NCBI RefSeq assembly: GCF_900492205.1
Contig: NZ_UEYQ01000012.1
Location: forward strand, 1-64,000
Direction: 5' to 3'
Length of the DNA: 64,000 nt
Source: Ciceribacter sp. T2.26MG-112.2
Lineage (GTDB): Bacteria > Pseudomonadota > Alphaproteobacteria > Rhizobiales > Rhizobiaceae
The position numbers and the translations under genes are program-made. Each line of letters starts with the position of its first letter. Position 1 is the first letter of the stretch. The notes beneath the pieces were generated by a model. That model saw only the letters and a program-made list of their open reading frames with translations, was not told where the DNA came from and did not search any database. Positions 53,062 through 62,469 of the stretch are shown piece after piece.

Positions 53062-54348
53062 TCAGTCGTCGAACTTGACGGCCTTCAGCTTGTCGATACC
53101 GAGCACCTGCAGGGCGAGTTTCTCGTAGAACGGCTCGGCCGTGCCGCTCCTGATCTTGTGCAGGAAGTATTTCTCGAAGCCGATCTTGGCGGCATGCACC
53201 CACTTGCCCTCGGACGACCAGTTGACATTGCGCGGCGGGATCTGCGGCTGGGCGACGAAAGCGATCCCCCCGTCGCCGAAGTCGGCCAGGCACACTGCGT
53301 TCCAGGTGCCCTGGGCATTGGGGTTTTCGCCCCGGACCAGGCGGGCGATGTTCTTGGCGGTCGCGGTCACCATGCTTTCGATCATGAAGCCGGTCTTCGG
53401 CACGCCCACCGGCACCGGCGTCTTGCCGGTCGGGGCAATGGCGATGCACACGCCGACGGCGAAGATGTTTTGATACTTGCCGTTGCGCTGGTGCTTGTCG
53501 ACCAGGATGAAGCCGCGCGGATTGGTCAGCCCCTCGATGTCGCGCACCGCCTCGACGCCACGGAACGCCGGCAGCATCATCGTATAGGTGGACGGCACCT
53601 CGTGGATGGTCTTGGTCGAGCCGTCCTCGTTGACCTCCTCGACCGTCACCTTGTCGGTCTCGAACTTCTGCACCTTGGCATTGCAGATCCACTTGATGTG
53701 CTTGGCGCGCATCGCGCTTTCGAGAAGCCCCTTGGTGTCGCCCACGCCGTCGAGGCCGAGATGGCCGATATAGGGCTCGGAGGTGACGAAGGTCATCGGC
53801 ACCCTGTCGCGCACCTTGGCGTCGCGCAGCGCCTTTTCCAGGATGAAGGCGAATTCATAGGCCGGGCCGTAGCACGACGCGCCCTGCACCGCGCCGATCA
53901 CCACCGGGCCTGGATTGGCGACCAGCTTCTCGAAATTGTCCTTGGCGGCGAGCGCATGGTCGATATGGCAGACCGACTGGGTGTTGGCCTCGGGCCCGAA
54001 GCCGGGGATCTCGTCGAAGGCGAGCTCCGGGCCGGTGGCGATGACCAGGTAGTCGTAGTCGATGACGGAGCCGTCATTCAACTCCACGCGGTTGTCGGCG
54101 GCATTCAGCCGCTTGGCGCCCTGCGGATAGAGCCCGATATTGCGCTTCTTGCAGGCCGGCTCCAGGTCGACCTCGATGCTCTCCCTATCGCGCCAGCCGA
54201 CGGCGACCCAGGGATTGGATGGGACGAAAGAATATTTCGAGCCCTTGTTGATGATGCTGACCCGGTCATTGTGAGAGAGATTGTCTCTCAGTTCATAGGC
54301 CAGGATGGTGCCGCCGAGACCGGCACCGAGAACGACGATATGCGCCAT
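53062..54348 (-). CDS. sqr: sulfide:quinone oxidoreductase
   Basis: A 428-residue FAD flavoprotein from the ATG at 54348. The FAD motif is IVVLGAGLGGTILAYEL; FVPSNPWVAVGWR and the conserved cysteines C127, C159 and C353 match the three redox cysteines of SQR (C128, C160, C356 in Acidithiobacillus). It oxidises sulfide to polysulfide and reduces quinone at the membrane. A palindrome lies 45 bp upstream of the start. It resembles the protein at 29805 but is the better SQR candidate. Confidence 0.88.
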   Translation of the reverse strand: MAHIVVLGAGLGGTILAYELRDNLSHNDRVSIINKGSKYSFVPSNPWVAVGWRDRESIEVDLEPACKKRNIGLYPQGAKRLNAADNRVELNDGSVIDYDYLVIATGPELAFDEIPGFGPEANTQSVCHIDHALAAKDNFEKLVANPGPVVIGAVQGASCYGPAYEFAFILEKALRDAKVRDRVPMTFVTSEPYIGHLGLDGVGDTKGLLESAMRAKHIKWICNAKVQKFETDKVTVEEVNEDGSTKTIHEVPSTYTMMLPAFRGVEAVRDIEGLTNPRGFILVDKHQRNGKYQNIFAVGVCIAIAPTGKTPVPVGVPKTGFMIESMVTATAKNIARLVRGENPNAQGTWNAVCLADFGDGGIAFVAQPQIPPRNVNWSSEGKWVHAAKIGFEKYFLHKIRSGTAEPFYEKLALQVLGIDKLKAVKFDD

Positions 54349-54392
54349 GAAGCAACCTCCCATTTGCTGCAAAATATATGAGAAGCAGTATG

Positions 54393-54406
54393 TACGAAGC
54401 TTCGTA
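54393..54406. promoter_or_regulatory. palindrome upstream of sqr
   Basis: TACGAAGCTTCGTA is a perfect 14-bp palindrome 45 bp upstream of the sqr start. It differs from the palindrome at 29763-29780, implying a different regulator. Confidence 0.6.
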
Positions 54407-54490
54407 GATATAATTTGATTTTCGTCAATATCGACGAATTTATTATCCGCCGTCCCACAAGCGTGAGAAGGCTTGCGGTACCGTCGAGGC

Positions 54491-55633
54491 TCAGCCCGGC
54501 AGCTTGGGCTGGACCCGGGTCTGCGGCAGCATTTCGGACGCGATGGTCATGGCGATCAGCGACAGCGGCACGGCCAGCACCGCGCCGACCGCTCCCCACA
54601 TCCAGGTCCAGAAGACGATGGCGACGAAGACCATAAAGGGGTTGATTTCCAGCCGGCGCCCCATCACCGCGGGCGTTACGAGGTTTTCCATGATCGCATG
54701 CACGGTGAAGAAGGCGAGTGCCGGCGCCAGCGCCCAGATCAGCCCGTCATGGGCGAGGAAGCCGGCGACCGCCAGCGAGAGCGTCATCATGGCGATGCCG
54801 AGATAGGGCACGAAGCTCGACAGGAAGGCGAACAGGCCCCACAGCGCCGGCATCGGTAGCCCGCCGATCCAGGCGATAAGCGTCATCACCACGCCGGCCA
54901 CGGCATAGAGCAGGGTCGCGGTGGCGAAATAATAGCCCAGCGCCTGCTCGATCGAATTGAGAATGCGGATCGCCGAGAGGCGCCGGGCGCGGTCGTTGAA
55001 GGCGATGATCAGGGCGCGGCGCAGCGCCAGCCGGCTGCCGAGGAAGAAGACCAGCGCGCCGAAGAAGATCAGACCCTGCACCAGGGCCGGCGTCACGCGG
55101 GTCGCCAGCGTCGAGAGCACGGTGCCCATGTTCTCGATCAATGCCTCGGAGGTGAGCGGCCCGGAGCGAAAGGTGGCGGCGGTGACGTTCAGCCATTCAT
55201 GACGCTCGAGATAGGGCAGAATGCGTTCGATCGCCCGCTCGATCATCGCCGGTGCCTCGCCGGCGAGTTCGGCGAGCGGCGTCGCCAGCGTGTTGACGAT
55301 GAAGAACAGCAGGAGGGCAAACAGCGAGGTGAGAATGACGGCGGTCGCCATCGGCGGAATCCCGAGAGCGCCGAGCCGGTCCGCGGCCACCCCGAGGATC
55401 AGCCCGACGACGATGGCAAGCGTGATCGGCATCAGCACGCTGGACGCCAGATAGACGACGGCCACCGTCATGATCGAAAAGATGCCGATGACCGACCAGA
55501 TCAGCGCCAGGTCGAGCGCGGTCTTGCGCACCTTGACCCGGTGGGTCGCCTTGCGACGCGCCCGCTCGGCCGTCCAGGCCGCATGCTCCATCGCCTCGCG
55601 GCTGGTCCTCGACCCGTTCGCCCTGTCATTCAT
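54491..55633 (-). CDS. AI-2E family transporter
   Basis: A 380-residue membrane protein with about eight hydrophobic segments and a basic N-terminal tail of 40 residues. The central soluble part and the SSFVPYLGIAMMTLSLAVAGFL and NLVTPAVMGRRLEINPFMVFVAIVFWTWMWGAVGAVLAVPL segments are typical of the family (PF01594). Members include TqsA and sodium/proton antiporters; the substrate is not evident. Confidence 0.9.
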   Translation of the reverse strand: MNDRANGSRTSREAMEHAAWTAERARRKATHRVKVRKTALDLALIWSVIGIFSIMTVAVVYLASSVLMPITLAIVVGLILGVAADRLGALGIPPMATAVILTSLFALLLFFIVNTLATPLAELAGEAPAMIERAIERILPYLERHEWLNVTAATFRSGPLTSEALIENMGTVLSTLATRVTPALVQGLIFFGALVFFLGSRLALRRALIIAFNDRARRLSAIRILNSIEQALGYYFATATLLYAVAGVVMTLIAWIGGLPMPALWGLFAFLSSFVPYLGIAMMTLSLAVAGFLAHDGLIWALAPALAFFTVHAIMENLVTPAVMGRRLEINPFMVFVAIVFWTWMWGAVGAVLAVPLSLIAMTIASEMLPQTRVQPKLPG

Positions 55634-55809
55634 TTCGAAAACCCCCGATACGACTGCGCCATAACGCGGGGATGGACGGAGTGTTCCATCGGGGGGAGTG
55701 GGTGGCAGGTCGTCCTATGACGGAGAGCGGGGACGCCCCGGCACGCCCGACCCCTTGGCGTGCCTGCGCGGCTGACCGGCGAGCCGTCGCCCCCGTGGCC
55801 CGATCCCCG

Positions 55810-56652
55810 TCATGCCTTCTCGCGCCACGCAGCCTGTCCGGTGAGCGCATGCATCCCGGCCAGATACTGCTCTTCCGACGTCGACCACCGGAGCCGGGCA
55901 TATTCTTCCACGTCCTGCCCCACCACGTAGCGCAAGCGATGCGTATCATCGTTCGCGGCGGCAAAGATCGCCTCGACCACCGACTGCTCCTCGGTCGAGG
56001 GGAAGGGATAGGCGATCATCGCCTGCAGGGCGTGGTCGAAATAGGGCTTGTAGCCGTCCGGCACGGGCGCCGCCTCAGAGGCCGCCATGCCGGTGCCGAC
56101 GAAATTCGTGGCCCGCATCGCGCCGGGTTCGATCAACTTCACGCGCACATTCTGCGATTCCAGCTCGTACGACAAAGATTCCGACAGCCCCTCCACGGCC
56201 TGTTTCGAGGCGACATAAATCGACAGCAGCGGCACGGCCGCGATCCCGACGCCCGAGCTGACATTGACGATCGTAGCCCCGCCGCGTGCGCGAAGGTGCG
56301 GCAGGGCCGTGCGGATCACGTTCATCATGCCGAAGACATTGGTCTCGAAGATACGGCGGATGGCGTCGTCCGGCGTCGCCTCGAAAACCGAGACCATGGT
56401 GACGCCGGCATTGTTGACGACGGCGTCGAGCCCGCCGAAACGATCGACGCCCGCCTTGATCGCCGCGTCGATGCTGGCGGGGTCGGCGACGACGAGGGCG
56501 GCTTCCAGGATCCGCTCCGGATATTCGCTCGCCAGCGCGCCGTCCGGCTTGCGCATCGTGGCGATGACGTTCCAGCCCTGTCCGGCGAAGTGCCGGGCGG
56601 TCATCTGGCCGAGGCCCGACGAGCAGCCCGTAATGAGAATGGTCTTGGTCAT
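55810..56652 (-). CDS. short-chain dehydrogenase/reductase
   Basis: A 280-residue SDR from the ATG at 56652. The cofactor motif is TILITGCSSGLGQMTA, NNAG appears in VNNAGVTMV, and the catalytic S...YxxxK is NVSSGVG...YVASK. The substrate is unknown. It diverges from the AraC regulator at 56747, the usual pattern for a regulator and its target. Confidence 0.92.
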   Translation of the reverse strand: MTKTILITGCSSGLGQMTARHFAGQGWNVIATMRKPDGALASEYPERILEAALVVADPASIDAAIKAGVDRFGGLDAVVNNAGVTMVSVFEATPDDAIRRIFETNVFGMMNVIRTALPHLRARGGATIVNVSSGVGIAAVPLLSIYVASKQAVEGLSESLSYELESQNVRVKLIEPGAMRATNFVGTGMAASEAAPVPDGYKPYFDHALQAMIAYPFPSTEEQSVVEAIFAAANDDTHRLRYVVGQDVEEYARLRWSTSEEQYLAGMHALTGQAAWREKA

Positions 56653-56746
56653 GTGCTTGGCTCCTTTTTGGTTGCCAGGCTTGACTACATCGGCCCATTG
56701 CTTCTTTCTATAATGCAAAATCCGAATATCATTATGGATCGTCCCG

Positions 56747-57679
56747 ATGGATGCGTTGACCGATGTGATTGGCCTGCTACGCCCGGAGACCGTGCTGCTC
56801 GGCGGCATGGCGGGCGCCGGCCGCTGGGGCGTGCGCGTGCCCGAGCAGCCGGGCCCGACCTTCTACCTGGTCACAGAGGGCCGCTGCTGGTTCCAGGCGG
56901 AGGAAGGCGACGCGCTCGAGCTTGGCGCGGGCGATTACGTCCTCTCCGCCCGGCCGCGCGGGGACTCGTTCGTCAGCGCGCCGGGGGGGAAGACCGAATT
57001 GTCCGACGATGCCTTCAAGGCGGCCCATTGGGTGGATGGCGAAGTGCGTGTCGGCGACCCCGACCTTGCCCCCGAAACCCGCATCCTCGGCGGCCTCGTC
57101 CGCTGCGACCCGGCCAATGCCGACCTGCTCATCGGCCTCCTCCCGCGCTTCGTCTGCGTCAGGTCCACCGAGCAGGCGGCCTCTCGCCTCCATACGCTCG
57201 TCGCCATCGTCCGGGAGGAGGCGGCTGATGCCCGGCCCGGCCGCGATGCGATCCTTTGCCGGCTCATCGAGGTGATGCTGATCGAGATCCTGCGGCGCCA
57301 GTCGGACGCCCTTGCGCCGCCGGTCGGTCTGCTCGGCGGCCTGGCGCATCCGCGCCTCGCCCAGGCGCTCGGCCACATTCATGCGGACGTCGCCCGCGGC
57401 TGGACGGTGGGCGAACTCGCCCGGCGCGTCGGTATGTCGCGTTCGGTCTTCGCGCGGCGTTTCTGCGAGGCCGTCGGCGTCGCGCCGGTCGAATATCTCT
57501 TGAACTGGCGCATGGCGCTGGCCAAGGACGCCCTTTTGCGCCGCGGGGGTTCGCTGGACGAGATCGCCGAAGCGGTCGGCTACAAATCGGCGAGCGCCTT
57601 CAGCACCGCCTTCAGCCGGCGCGTCGGCTGCCCGCCCAGCGAATATGTGCAGGCTTCGGCCGCCCTTACGCCGCCTTGA
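56747..57679 (+). CDS. AraC family regulator with N-terminal cupin domain
   Basis: A 310-residue protein. The N-terminal cupin-like domain (about 1-180, TFYLVTEGRCWFQAEEGDALELGAGDYVL) precedes the two AraC helix-turn-helix motifs (WTVGELARRVGMSRSVFARRF and SLDEIAEAVGYKSASAFSTAFSRRVGCPPSEY). It probably regulates the divergent SDR gene. Its last 14 bp overlap the convergent VOC gene. Confidence 0.92.
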   Translation: MDALTDVIGLLRPETVLLGGMAGAGRWGVRVPEQPGPTFYLVTEGRCWFQAEEGDALELGAGDYVLSARPRGDSFVSAPGGKTELSDDAFKAAHWVDGEVRVGDPDLAPETRILGGLVRCDPANADLLIGLLPRFVCVRSTEQAASRLHTLVAIVREEAADARPGRDAILCRLIEVMLIEILRRQSDALAPPVGLLGGLAHPRLAQALGHIHADVARGWTVGELARRVGMSRSVFARRFCEAVGVAPVEYLLNWRMALAKDALLRRGGSLDEIAEAVGYKSASAFSTAFSRRVGCPPSEYVQASAALTPP

Positions 57680-58640
57680 GCGTCAGCCCGATGCCCCACG
57701 GGTCCTTCAGCGCATGCCCTTCCGCCGTGCGGTCGACAGCGATCTCCAGGCTCTCCAGTGTGGCGAGCGCCGTGTCGAGTGCCGCCTGGTCGTTGAAGGT
57801 CAGCGAATAGTCGGAGAGGCCCGACATCGCCCCTTCGCGGGCCGTGGCGCCGCGGCTGTTCCAGATATTGGCGGCGATGTGGTGGTGATAGGTGCCGGCG
57901 CCGAAGAAGCTGGCGCCGGGATAGGTCGCCATCTTCTTGAGGCCCAGCACGCCTTCGTAGAAGCGGTCGGCCTCCGGGATATTGCCCACCTGCAAATGCA
58001 TGTGGCCGATCGCCGCCTTGTCGCTCATGCCGCCCCAGGCGGTCTTCGGTGCGCTGTCGTAGAGCCCCTGCAGGTCGAGCGCCAGGGTGGCCATCTCCAC
58101 CGTGCCGTCGGCGTGGAAATCCCATTCCTCCGGCGCGCGGTCCCGGTAGACCTCGATGCCGTTGCCTTCCGGATCGCTCAGATAGATCGCCTCGGAAACC
58201 AGATGGTCGGAGGCGCCGTCGAGCCGCACCCCGCGCGCAACCACATGCGCCAGCCAATGGCCAAGCTCGGTGCGGTCCGGCATCAGGAAGGCGGTGTGGA
58301 ACAGGCCGGCGGCATTGCGCGGCGCAGGCCGCACGTCGGCGCCGGTCGAAAGCGTCAGGAGCGGGCGGGCGCCGGCGCCGAGCACGACGCCGCTCATGCC
58401 CTGCTCGAGCACTTTCAGCCCGAGCATGGTCTCATAGAACTGCCGCACCCGGTCGAGATCGGAGACGACGAGATGGGCGGTGCCGACATGGATCGGCCGG
58501 GTCAAGGCGAAGCTTGGCGCCGTGTCTGGTGTGCCTTTAGGGTTCATCGCATTGGCTCCTGTGGCCGATCGGGACTGTGTCGCGCCGGCGGCAAGGCCCG
58601 CGCCAAGCGCGAGCACCCTGCGGCGGGTGATCCGGGTCAT
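57666..58640 (-). CDS. Tat-exported VOC (glyoxalase/extradiol dioxygenase-like) protein
   Basis: A 324-residue protein from the ATG at 58640, after GGGACCGACC. The leader carries a twin-arginine-type motif (TRRRVLALGAGLAAG), so export in folded state is likely. Two VOC modules follow: THPIHVGTAHLVVSDLDRVRQFYETMLGLKVLE-like and IGHMHLQVGNIPEADRFYEGVLGLK, with GNGIEVYRDR near the end of the first. The pattern is that of catechol-2,3-dioxygenase-like proteins of unknown substrate (CatE type). Export is unusual for this group. Confidence 0.85.
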   Translation of the reverse strand: MTRITRRRVLALGAGLAAGATQSRSATGANAMNPKGTPDTAPSFALTRPIHVGTAHLVVSDLDRVRQFYETMLGLKVLEQGMSGVVLGAGARPLLTLSTGADVRPAPRNAAGLFHTAFLMPDRTELGHWLAHVVARGVRLDGASDHLVSEAIYLSDPEGNGIEVYRDRAPEEWDFHADGTVEMATLALDLQGLYDSAPKTAWGGMSDKAAIGHMHLQVGNIPEADRFYEGVLGLKKMATYPGASFFGAGTYHHHIAANIWNSRGATAREGAMSGLSDYSLTFNDQAALDTALATLESLEIAVDRTAEGHALKDPWGIGLTLKAA

Positions 58641-58858
58641 GGTCGGTCCCTTGTGGTTTATCATCTTCCGGATCAGAATATGCGCCGTCCGCATCGTTCA
58701 CGAAAGATCGGATTTGGGAGATTTATCGTTCGGCATATGTTGACGATCAGGCCGGCAAAATTGATCCTGATCAATGCGGGATGGCCGGCGGCGTTCGATT
58801 GTAGCGTTAGAAGAGAGGGAGGCGGGTCTTGAAAGGCCACGCCACAAGGAGAGCAAGA

Positions 58859-59269
58859 ATGTACAAGAAAATCGTGGTTCCGGTCGATTGTGGCGCGCTC
58901 GACAAGGGCGAGAAGATCCTGCGCAAGGCGGCGCAATTGCTCGATGCCGGCGGCGAGATCATCCTGATGACCGTCATCGAGGACATGCCGGGCTATATCA
59001 CCATCGAACTGCCGGTGAACGCCATCGAGGACGCCATCAAGGACGGCAAGGCAAAGCTCGTCGAACTGAAGGAAAAGACCGGCATCGCCGCCCGCGTCGA
59101 ACTTCGCACCGGCGCGCCGGCCCGCGAGATCCTCGCCGCCGCCAACGAGCACGGCGCCGACCTGATCCTGGTCGCCTCGCATATTCCCGACCTCGGCAAC
59201 TACCTGATCGGTGCGACTGCCGACCGCGTCGTGCGCCACGCCAAGTGCTCGGTGCTCGTTGACCGCTGA
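58859..59269 (+). CDS. universal stress protein
   Basis: A 136-residue UspA-fold protein. The opening KKIVVPVDCGALDKGEKIL and the end LIGATADRVVRHAKCSVLVDR match the family; the ATP-binding G-x2-G-x9-G(S/T) pattern is only partial, so ATP binding is uncertain. ACAAGGAGAGC precedes the ATG. It is followed after 75 bp by a DksA-like gene; both may be stress-related. Confidence 0.9.
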   Translation: MYKKIVVPVDCGALDKGEKILRKAAQLLDAGGEIILMTVIEDMPGYITIELPVNAIEDAIKDGKAKLVELKEKTGIAARVELRTGAPAREILAAANEHGADLILVASHIPDLGNYLIGATADRVVRHAKCSVLVDR

Positions 59270-59344
59270 GCCCCGGCGAACGACACTAGTCGGCCCTGGC
59301 TGGCCCCTAGCCGGCATTGACAAGAAGAACGAGGAAACACCCGG

Positions 59345-59665
59345 ATGAACACGGACAAATACGAACAGATCCTGAGGGATCGCCAGCGCGAGCTTTTCTC
59401 GCGGCTGCACAAGATCAATGCCGACATCGCCACCGGGCGCGACCCCGACAGCGAGGAACAGGCGGTCCAGGCCGAGAATGACGAGGTGCTCGACGAACTG
59501 GGCGAGGTCGGGGAGAAGGAGCTGAAGGCGATCGACGCGGCTCTCGACCGCATCACCAAGGGCACTTTCGGCACCTGCGCCAAATGCGGCCAGCCGATCT
59601 CCGAGGCGCGTCTGGCGGCCGTTCCCTACGCTCCGCTCTGCCAGGAATGCGCGAGCGAAGCCTGA
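59345..59665 (+). CDS. DksA/TraR-type zinc-finger protein
   Basis: A 106-residue protein. A coiled-coil region (residues about 5-70) precedes the C4 zinc finger GTCAKCGQPISEARLAAVPYAPLCQECA. It lacks the DxxDxA tip motif of true DksA; the coiled coil is shorter and instead has DPDSEEQAVQAENDEVLDELG, as in many alphaproteobacterial paralogues. It may bind RNA polymerase's secondary channel. Regulation of stress genes is inference. Confidence 0.9.
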   Translation: MNTDKYEQILRDRQRELFSRLHKINADIATGRDPDSEEQAVQAENDEVLDELGEVGEKELKAIDAALDRITKGTFGTCAKCGQPISEARLAAVPYAPLCQECASEA

Positions 59666-59864
59666 TCGGATCGCCACAGGCCTTGCGCCCTCTTCTCCAT
59701 CGGCGGGGGAGGGGGCGTTTCTTGTCTGAGCGCCCGGCCACGCGCGGCCGCAGGTTGCCACTGCTGGTCCGAGGCGGTAGAAACCGATGCCGAAGTGCCC
59801 CGTCGCGACGAGCGGCGCTTGAGAACGGCTATTGAGGGCGGCGGCCGAGGACGGAGTACGACAC

Positions 59865-60791
59865 ATGGCGATTGCAGATGCGGCCGGCCAGACGGCGCGG
59901 TGGAAGGATGCAGCCCCCGGCTCCGACGACGAGGAGATCATTCCCCGCGACATCCGGTTCGGCATCCTGGAAAACCCGACCCGCCACTGGCTCGGCGGCG
60001 ACTTCCACAAGACGGCGCTGATCGACGGCCTTTCCATCTTCCTGCCGGAAGGCGAGCGCTATTTCATCCGCTCGCTGAAATATTACGCGCCGAAGCTGAA
60101 GGACAAGCACCTCGCCGCCGAGATCAACGGCTATTCGGTGCAGGAGGCTTTTCACACCCGCGAGCACGAGGACTACAACCGCGCGCTCGCCAAGCTCGGC
60201 TATGACGTCGAGGCGATGGAAGCGCCGGTCATCAAGACGCTGCGCTCCGACAAGATCCCGGTCTTCCGCCTGGCCGTCACCTGCGCCATCGAGCACCTGA
60301 CCGCGACGCTGTCGACGGTGACGTTGCGCAATCCGCAATTCCTCGACGATGCCGCGCCCGCCTATCGCCGGCTGTGGATGTGGCATGCGCTGGAGGAACT
60401 GGAACACAAGGCGGTCGCCCTCGACGTCTTTGCCGCGGCGACACCGAAATATTCCCCCTTCAAGCGCTACATGCTGCGCACCATGGCCTTCAACGCGGTC
60501 GCCTGGACCTTCCTCAAGATCGTGCTCGCCAATCTGGTGCGCTTTGCCCGCACAGACGGGGTCGAGACCGGCCCGCGTTTCTGGGCGCGGCTCGTCTGGG
60601 TGCTGTTCGGCAATCCCGGCTACTGGCGCAAATGCGCGCCGCTGGTGCTGAAATACTACCTGCCGGGCTTCAACCCGGTGAACAGGGACGATCACGCGCT
60701 GATCCACAAGGGCCGCGCCTGGCTCTACGATGAATTCATGGCGCTCGCGGCCGCCAAGGCCGCCCCAACGGCCGCCCCTGCCGCCGAATGA
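59865..60791 (+). CDS. predicted metal-dependent hydrolase (PF10118)
   Basis: A 308-residue helical protein from the ATG at 59865. HTREHEDYN, CAIEHLTATLS and HALEELEHKAVALDVF supply the His/Glu metal ligands of the COG3687 family. ENPTRHWLGGDFHKTALIDGLSIFLPEGERYFIRSLKYY is the characteristic N-terminus. Its activity is unproven. It is followed after 10 bp by a methyltransferase, forming a probable operon. Confidence 0.88.
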   Translation: MAIADAAGQTARWKDAAPGSDDEEIIPRDIRFGILENPTRHWLGGDFHKTALIDGLSIFLPEGERYFIRSLKYYAPKLKDKHLAAEINGYSVQEAFHTREHEDYNRALAKLGYDVEAMEAPVIKTLRSDKIPVFRLAVTCAIEHLTATLSTVTLRNPQFLDDAAPAYRRLWMWHALEELEHKAVALDVFAAATPKYSPFKRYMLRTMAFNAVAWTFLKIVLANLVRFARTDGVETGPRFWARLVWVLFGNPGYWRKCAPLVLKYYLPGFNPVNRDDHALIHKGRAWLYDEFMALAAAKAAPTAAPAAE

Positions 60792-60801
60792 AGGGCCACC
60801 G

Positions 60802-61617
60802 ATGACCAGCCGCCTGTTTTCCAGCGTCCTCGACGTTGCCACCCTCGGCAAGTTTCCGCGCATCCAGAAATGGGTCTGGCGGCGCATCTACAACATGCTG
60901 TCGCGCTTCTGGGGCGACAAGGACTGGCGCTTCATGAACTACGGCTACGTGCCGATGGGCGCGCCGTTTGCGCTGAAAGCCGAGGACGAGGCCGAGCGCG
61001 CCTTCATCGGCCTCTACCAGCAGGCGGTCGAGGGCCTTCCCGTCGAGGGTGCCCGCGTGCTGGAAGTGGGCTCCGGCCGCGGCGGCGGCTCGCGCTACAT
61101 CGCCCGCTATTACGCGCCCGCGACTGTGACCGGCCTCGACTATTCGCCGGAAACCGTGCGCCGGGCGCAAAAGCTCAATGCCGACACGCCGGCCCTTTCC
61201 TTCGTGCAGGGCGACGCCGAGAACCTGCCTTTTCCCGACGCCGCCTTCGACATCGTCGTCAACATCGAATCCTCGCATTGCTACGGCGACGTGCCGGCCT
61301 TTGCCCGCGAGGTCGCCCGCGTGCTCAAACCCGGCGGCATCTTCACCTTCGCCGACATGCGACCGAAGAGCCAGCTTGGCCTGCTCGACGAACAGCTCGC
61401 CGCGCCCGGCCTCATACTGATCGACAAGCGCAACATCTCTGAAAACGTCGTCGCCGCCTTGAACGCGGCGGAAGCCCGCAAACAGGCCCGCATCGGCAAG
61501 GCCTTCCTGCTGCGCCGCTTCATGACCGAATTCTCCGGCTCCAAGGGCTCGGTGCTCTACAAGGCGCTGACGGGCGGCAGCGTGGTCTATCAGGCGCGGC
61601 GGTATCGGAAGGCTTAA
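60802..61617 (+). CDS. class I SAM-dependent methyltransferase
   Basis: A 271-residue methyltransferase. VLEVGSGRGGGSRYIARYY is the SAM-binding motif; LSFVQGDAENLPFPDAAFDIVVNIESSHCYGD is motif II/III. The N-terminal 60 residues are basic/hydrophobic and may associate with the membrane. It resembles phthiotriol/sterol-type C- or O-methyltransferases. The substrate is unknown; lipids are plausible. It overlaps nothing and ends the operon begun at 59865. Confidence 0.88.
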   Translation: MTSRLFSSVLDVATLGKFPRIQKWVWRRIYNMLSRFWGDKDWRFMNYGYVPMGAPFALKAEDEAERAFIGLYQQAVEGLPVEGARVLEVGSGRGGGSRYIARYYAPATVTGLDYSPETVRRAQKLNADTPALSFVQGDAENLPFPDAAFDIVVNIESSHCYGDVPAFAREVARVLKPGGIFTFADMRPKSQLGLLDEQLAAPGLILIDKRNISENVVAALNAAEARKQARIGKAFLLRRFMTEFSGSKGSVLYKALTGGSVVYQARRYRKA

Positions 61618-61678
61618 CCGCGCGTCGCTTCGCCCCGCGCCAAAGCGAGGGGCCGGGCAGGGCGGCAAACCCCATCCT

Positions 61679-61813
61679 CCTTCTCCCCGTTCACGGGGGT
61701 GAGGACTGTTCGGCGCAGCCGACGAAACGATCCGGTGAATCGTTTCGAATGACGAACGCCCTGAGCTTTGAGCGAAGGGCCGGCAGAGGTGCTGGCAGGC
61801 GGATGAGGGGCAG
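61679..61813. repeat. intergenic palindrome element
   Basis: Begins with CCTTCTCCCCGTTCACGGGG and ends GGCGGATGAGGGGCAG, modules also found at 40632-40682 in reverse. It contains a dyad ACGATCCGGTGAATCGTTTCGA. No gene is seen between 61618 and 61882. Confidence 0.55.
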
Positions 61814-61882
61814 ACGCCACCGTCAAATTGTTTTGGCAAACCTTGCCAAATTATGCCATTCTGCCCCGACGAGGTGACCGAT

Positions 61883-62131
61883 ATGGCGACGATGAATGTT
61901 TCGCTGCCCGATCCGATGAAGGAATGGGTCGACGCCCAGACGAAGACCGGGCGCTACAGCAATGCCAGCGACTATGTGCGTGCCCTGATCCGCCGCGACC
62001 AGGAGCGCGCCGACGCGCTGGCAGAACTGCAGAGCCTTGTCACCGAAGGTCTCGACAGCGGCGTCAGCGAGCGCTCGAAGGACGACATTCTTCAAGCCGC
62101 CCGCGAACGGCTTGCCGCCACCCGGCGATGA
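61883..62131 (+). CDS. ParD-like antitoxin (second module)
   Basis: An 82-residue ribbon-helix-helix antitoxin: MNVSLPDPMKEWVDAQTKTGRYSNASDYVRALIRRD is the ParD/CC2985 DNA-binding domain. It overlaps the toxin gene by 4 bp. Upstream TTTTGGCAAACCTTGCCAAATTATGCC contains a GGCAAA-CCTTGCCAA-type dyad suited to self-regulation (around 61830-61850). Confidence 0.9.
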   Translation: MATMNVSLPDPMKEWVDAQTKTGRYSNASDYVRALIRRDQERADALAELQSLVTEGLDSGVSERSKDDILQAARERLAATRR

Positions 62132-62418
62132 CCTATCGCACCACCGTCGAGGCCGATCGCGACATCATCGAGATCTATGTCCTCGGTGCGCAGCACTTCG
62201 GCGTGGCGCAGTCCGACCGATATGTCGATGAGTTGTTCGACACATTTGAACTCCTCGCCGAAAATCCGCAGATGGCGCGCGAACGCCGCGAACTGAACCC
62301 GCCCATGCGGCTCCACCCTTTCCACGCGCACCTGATCGCCTACATCGTCCGGGACGGCGACATTCTGATCGTGCGCGTCCTGCATGGCCGACAGGATTGG
62401 CAGGGGCTGTTTGGGTAG
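62128..62418 (+). CDS. ParE-like toxin (second module)
   Basis: A 96-residue ParE-family protein (YRTTVEADRDIIEIYVLGAQHFGVAQSDRYVDELFDTFELLAENPQMARERRELNPPMRLHPFHAHLIAYIV in outline). The ATG overlaps the antitoxin stop as ATGA. It targets gyrase by family knowledge. It lies 133 bp from the insertion sequence. Confidence 0.9.
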   Translation: MTYRTTVEADRDIIEIYVLGAQHFGVAQSDRYVDELFDTFELLAENPQMARERRELNPPMRLHPFHAHLIAYIVRDGDILIVRVLHGRQDWQGLFG

Positions 62419-62469
62419 CGGGGCGAAGTGATGAGCGGGCGGATGAGGAGAGGAAGGCAAGGACTGTGT

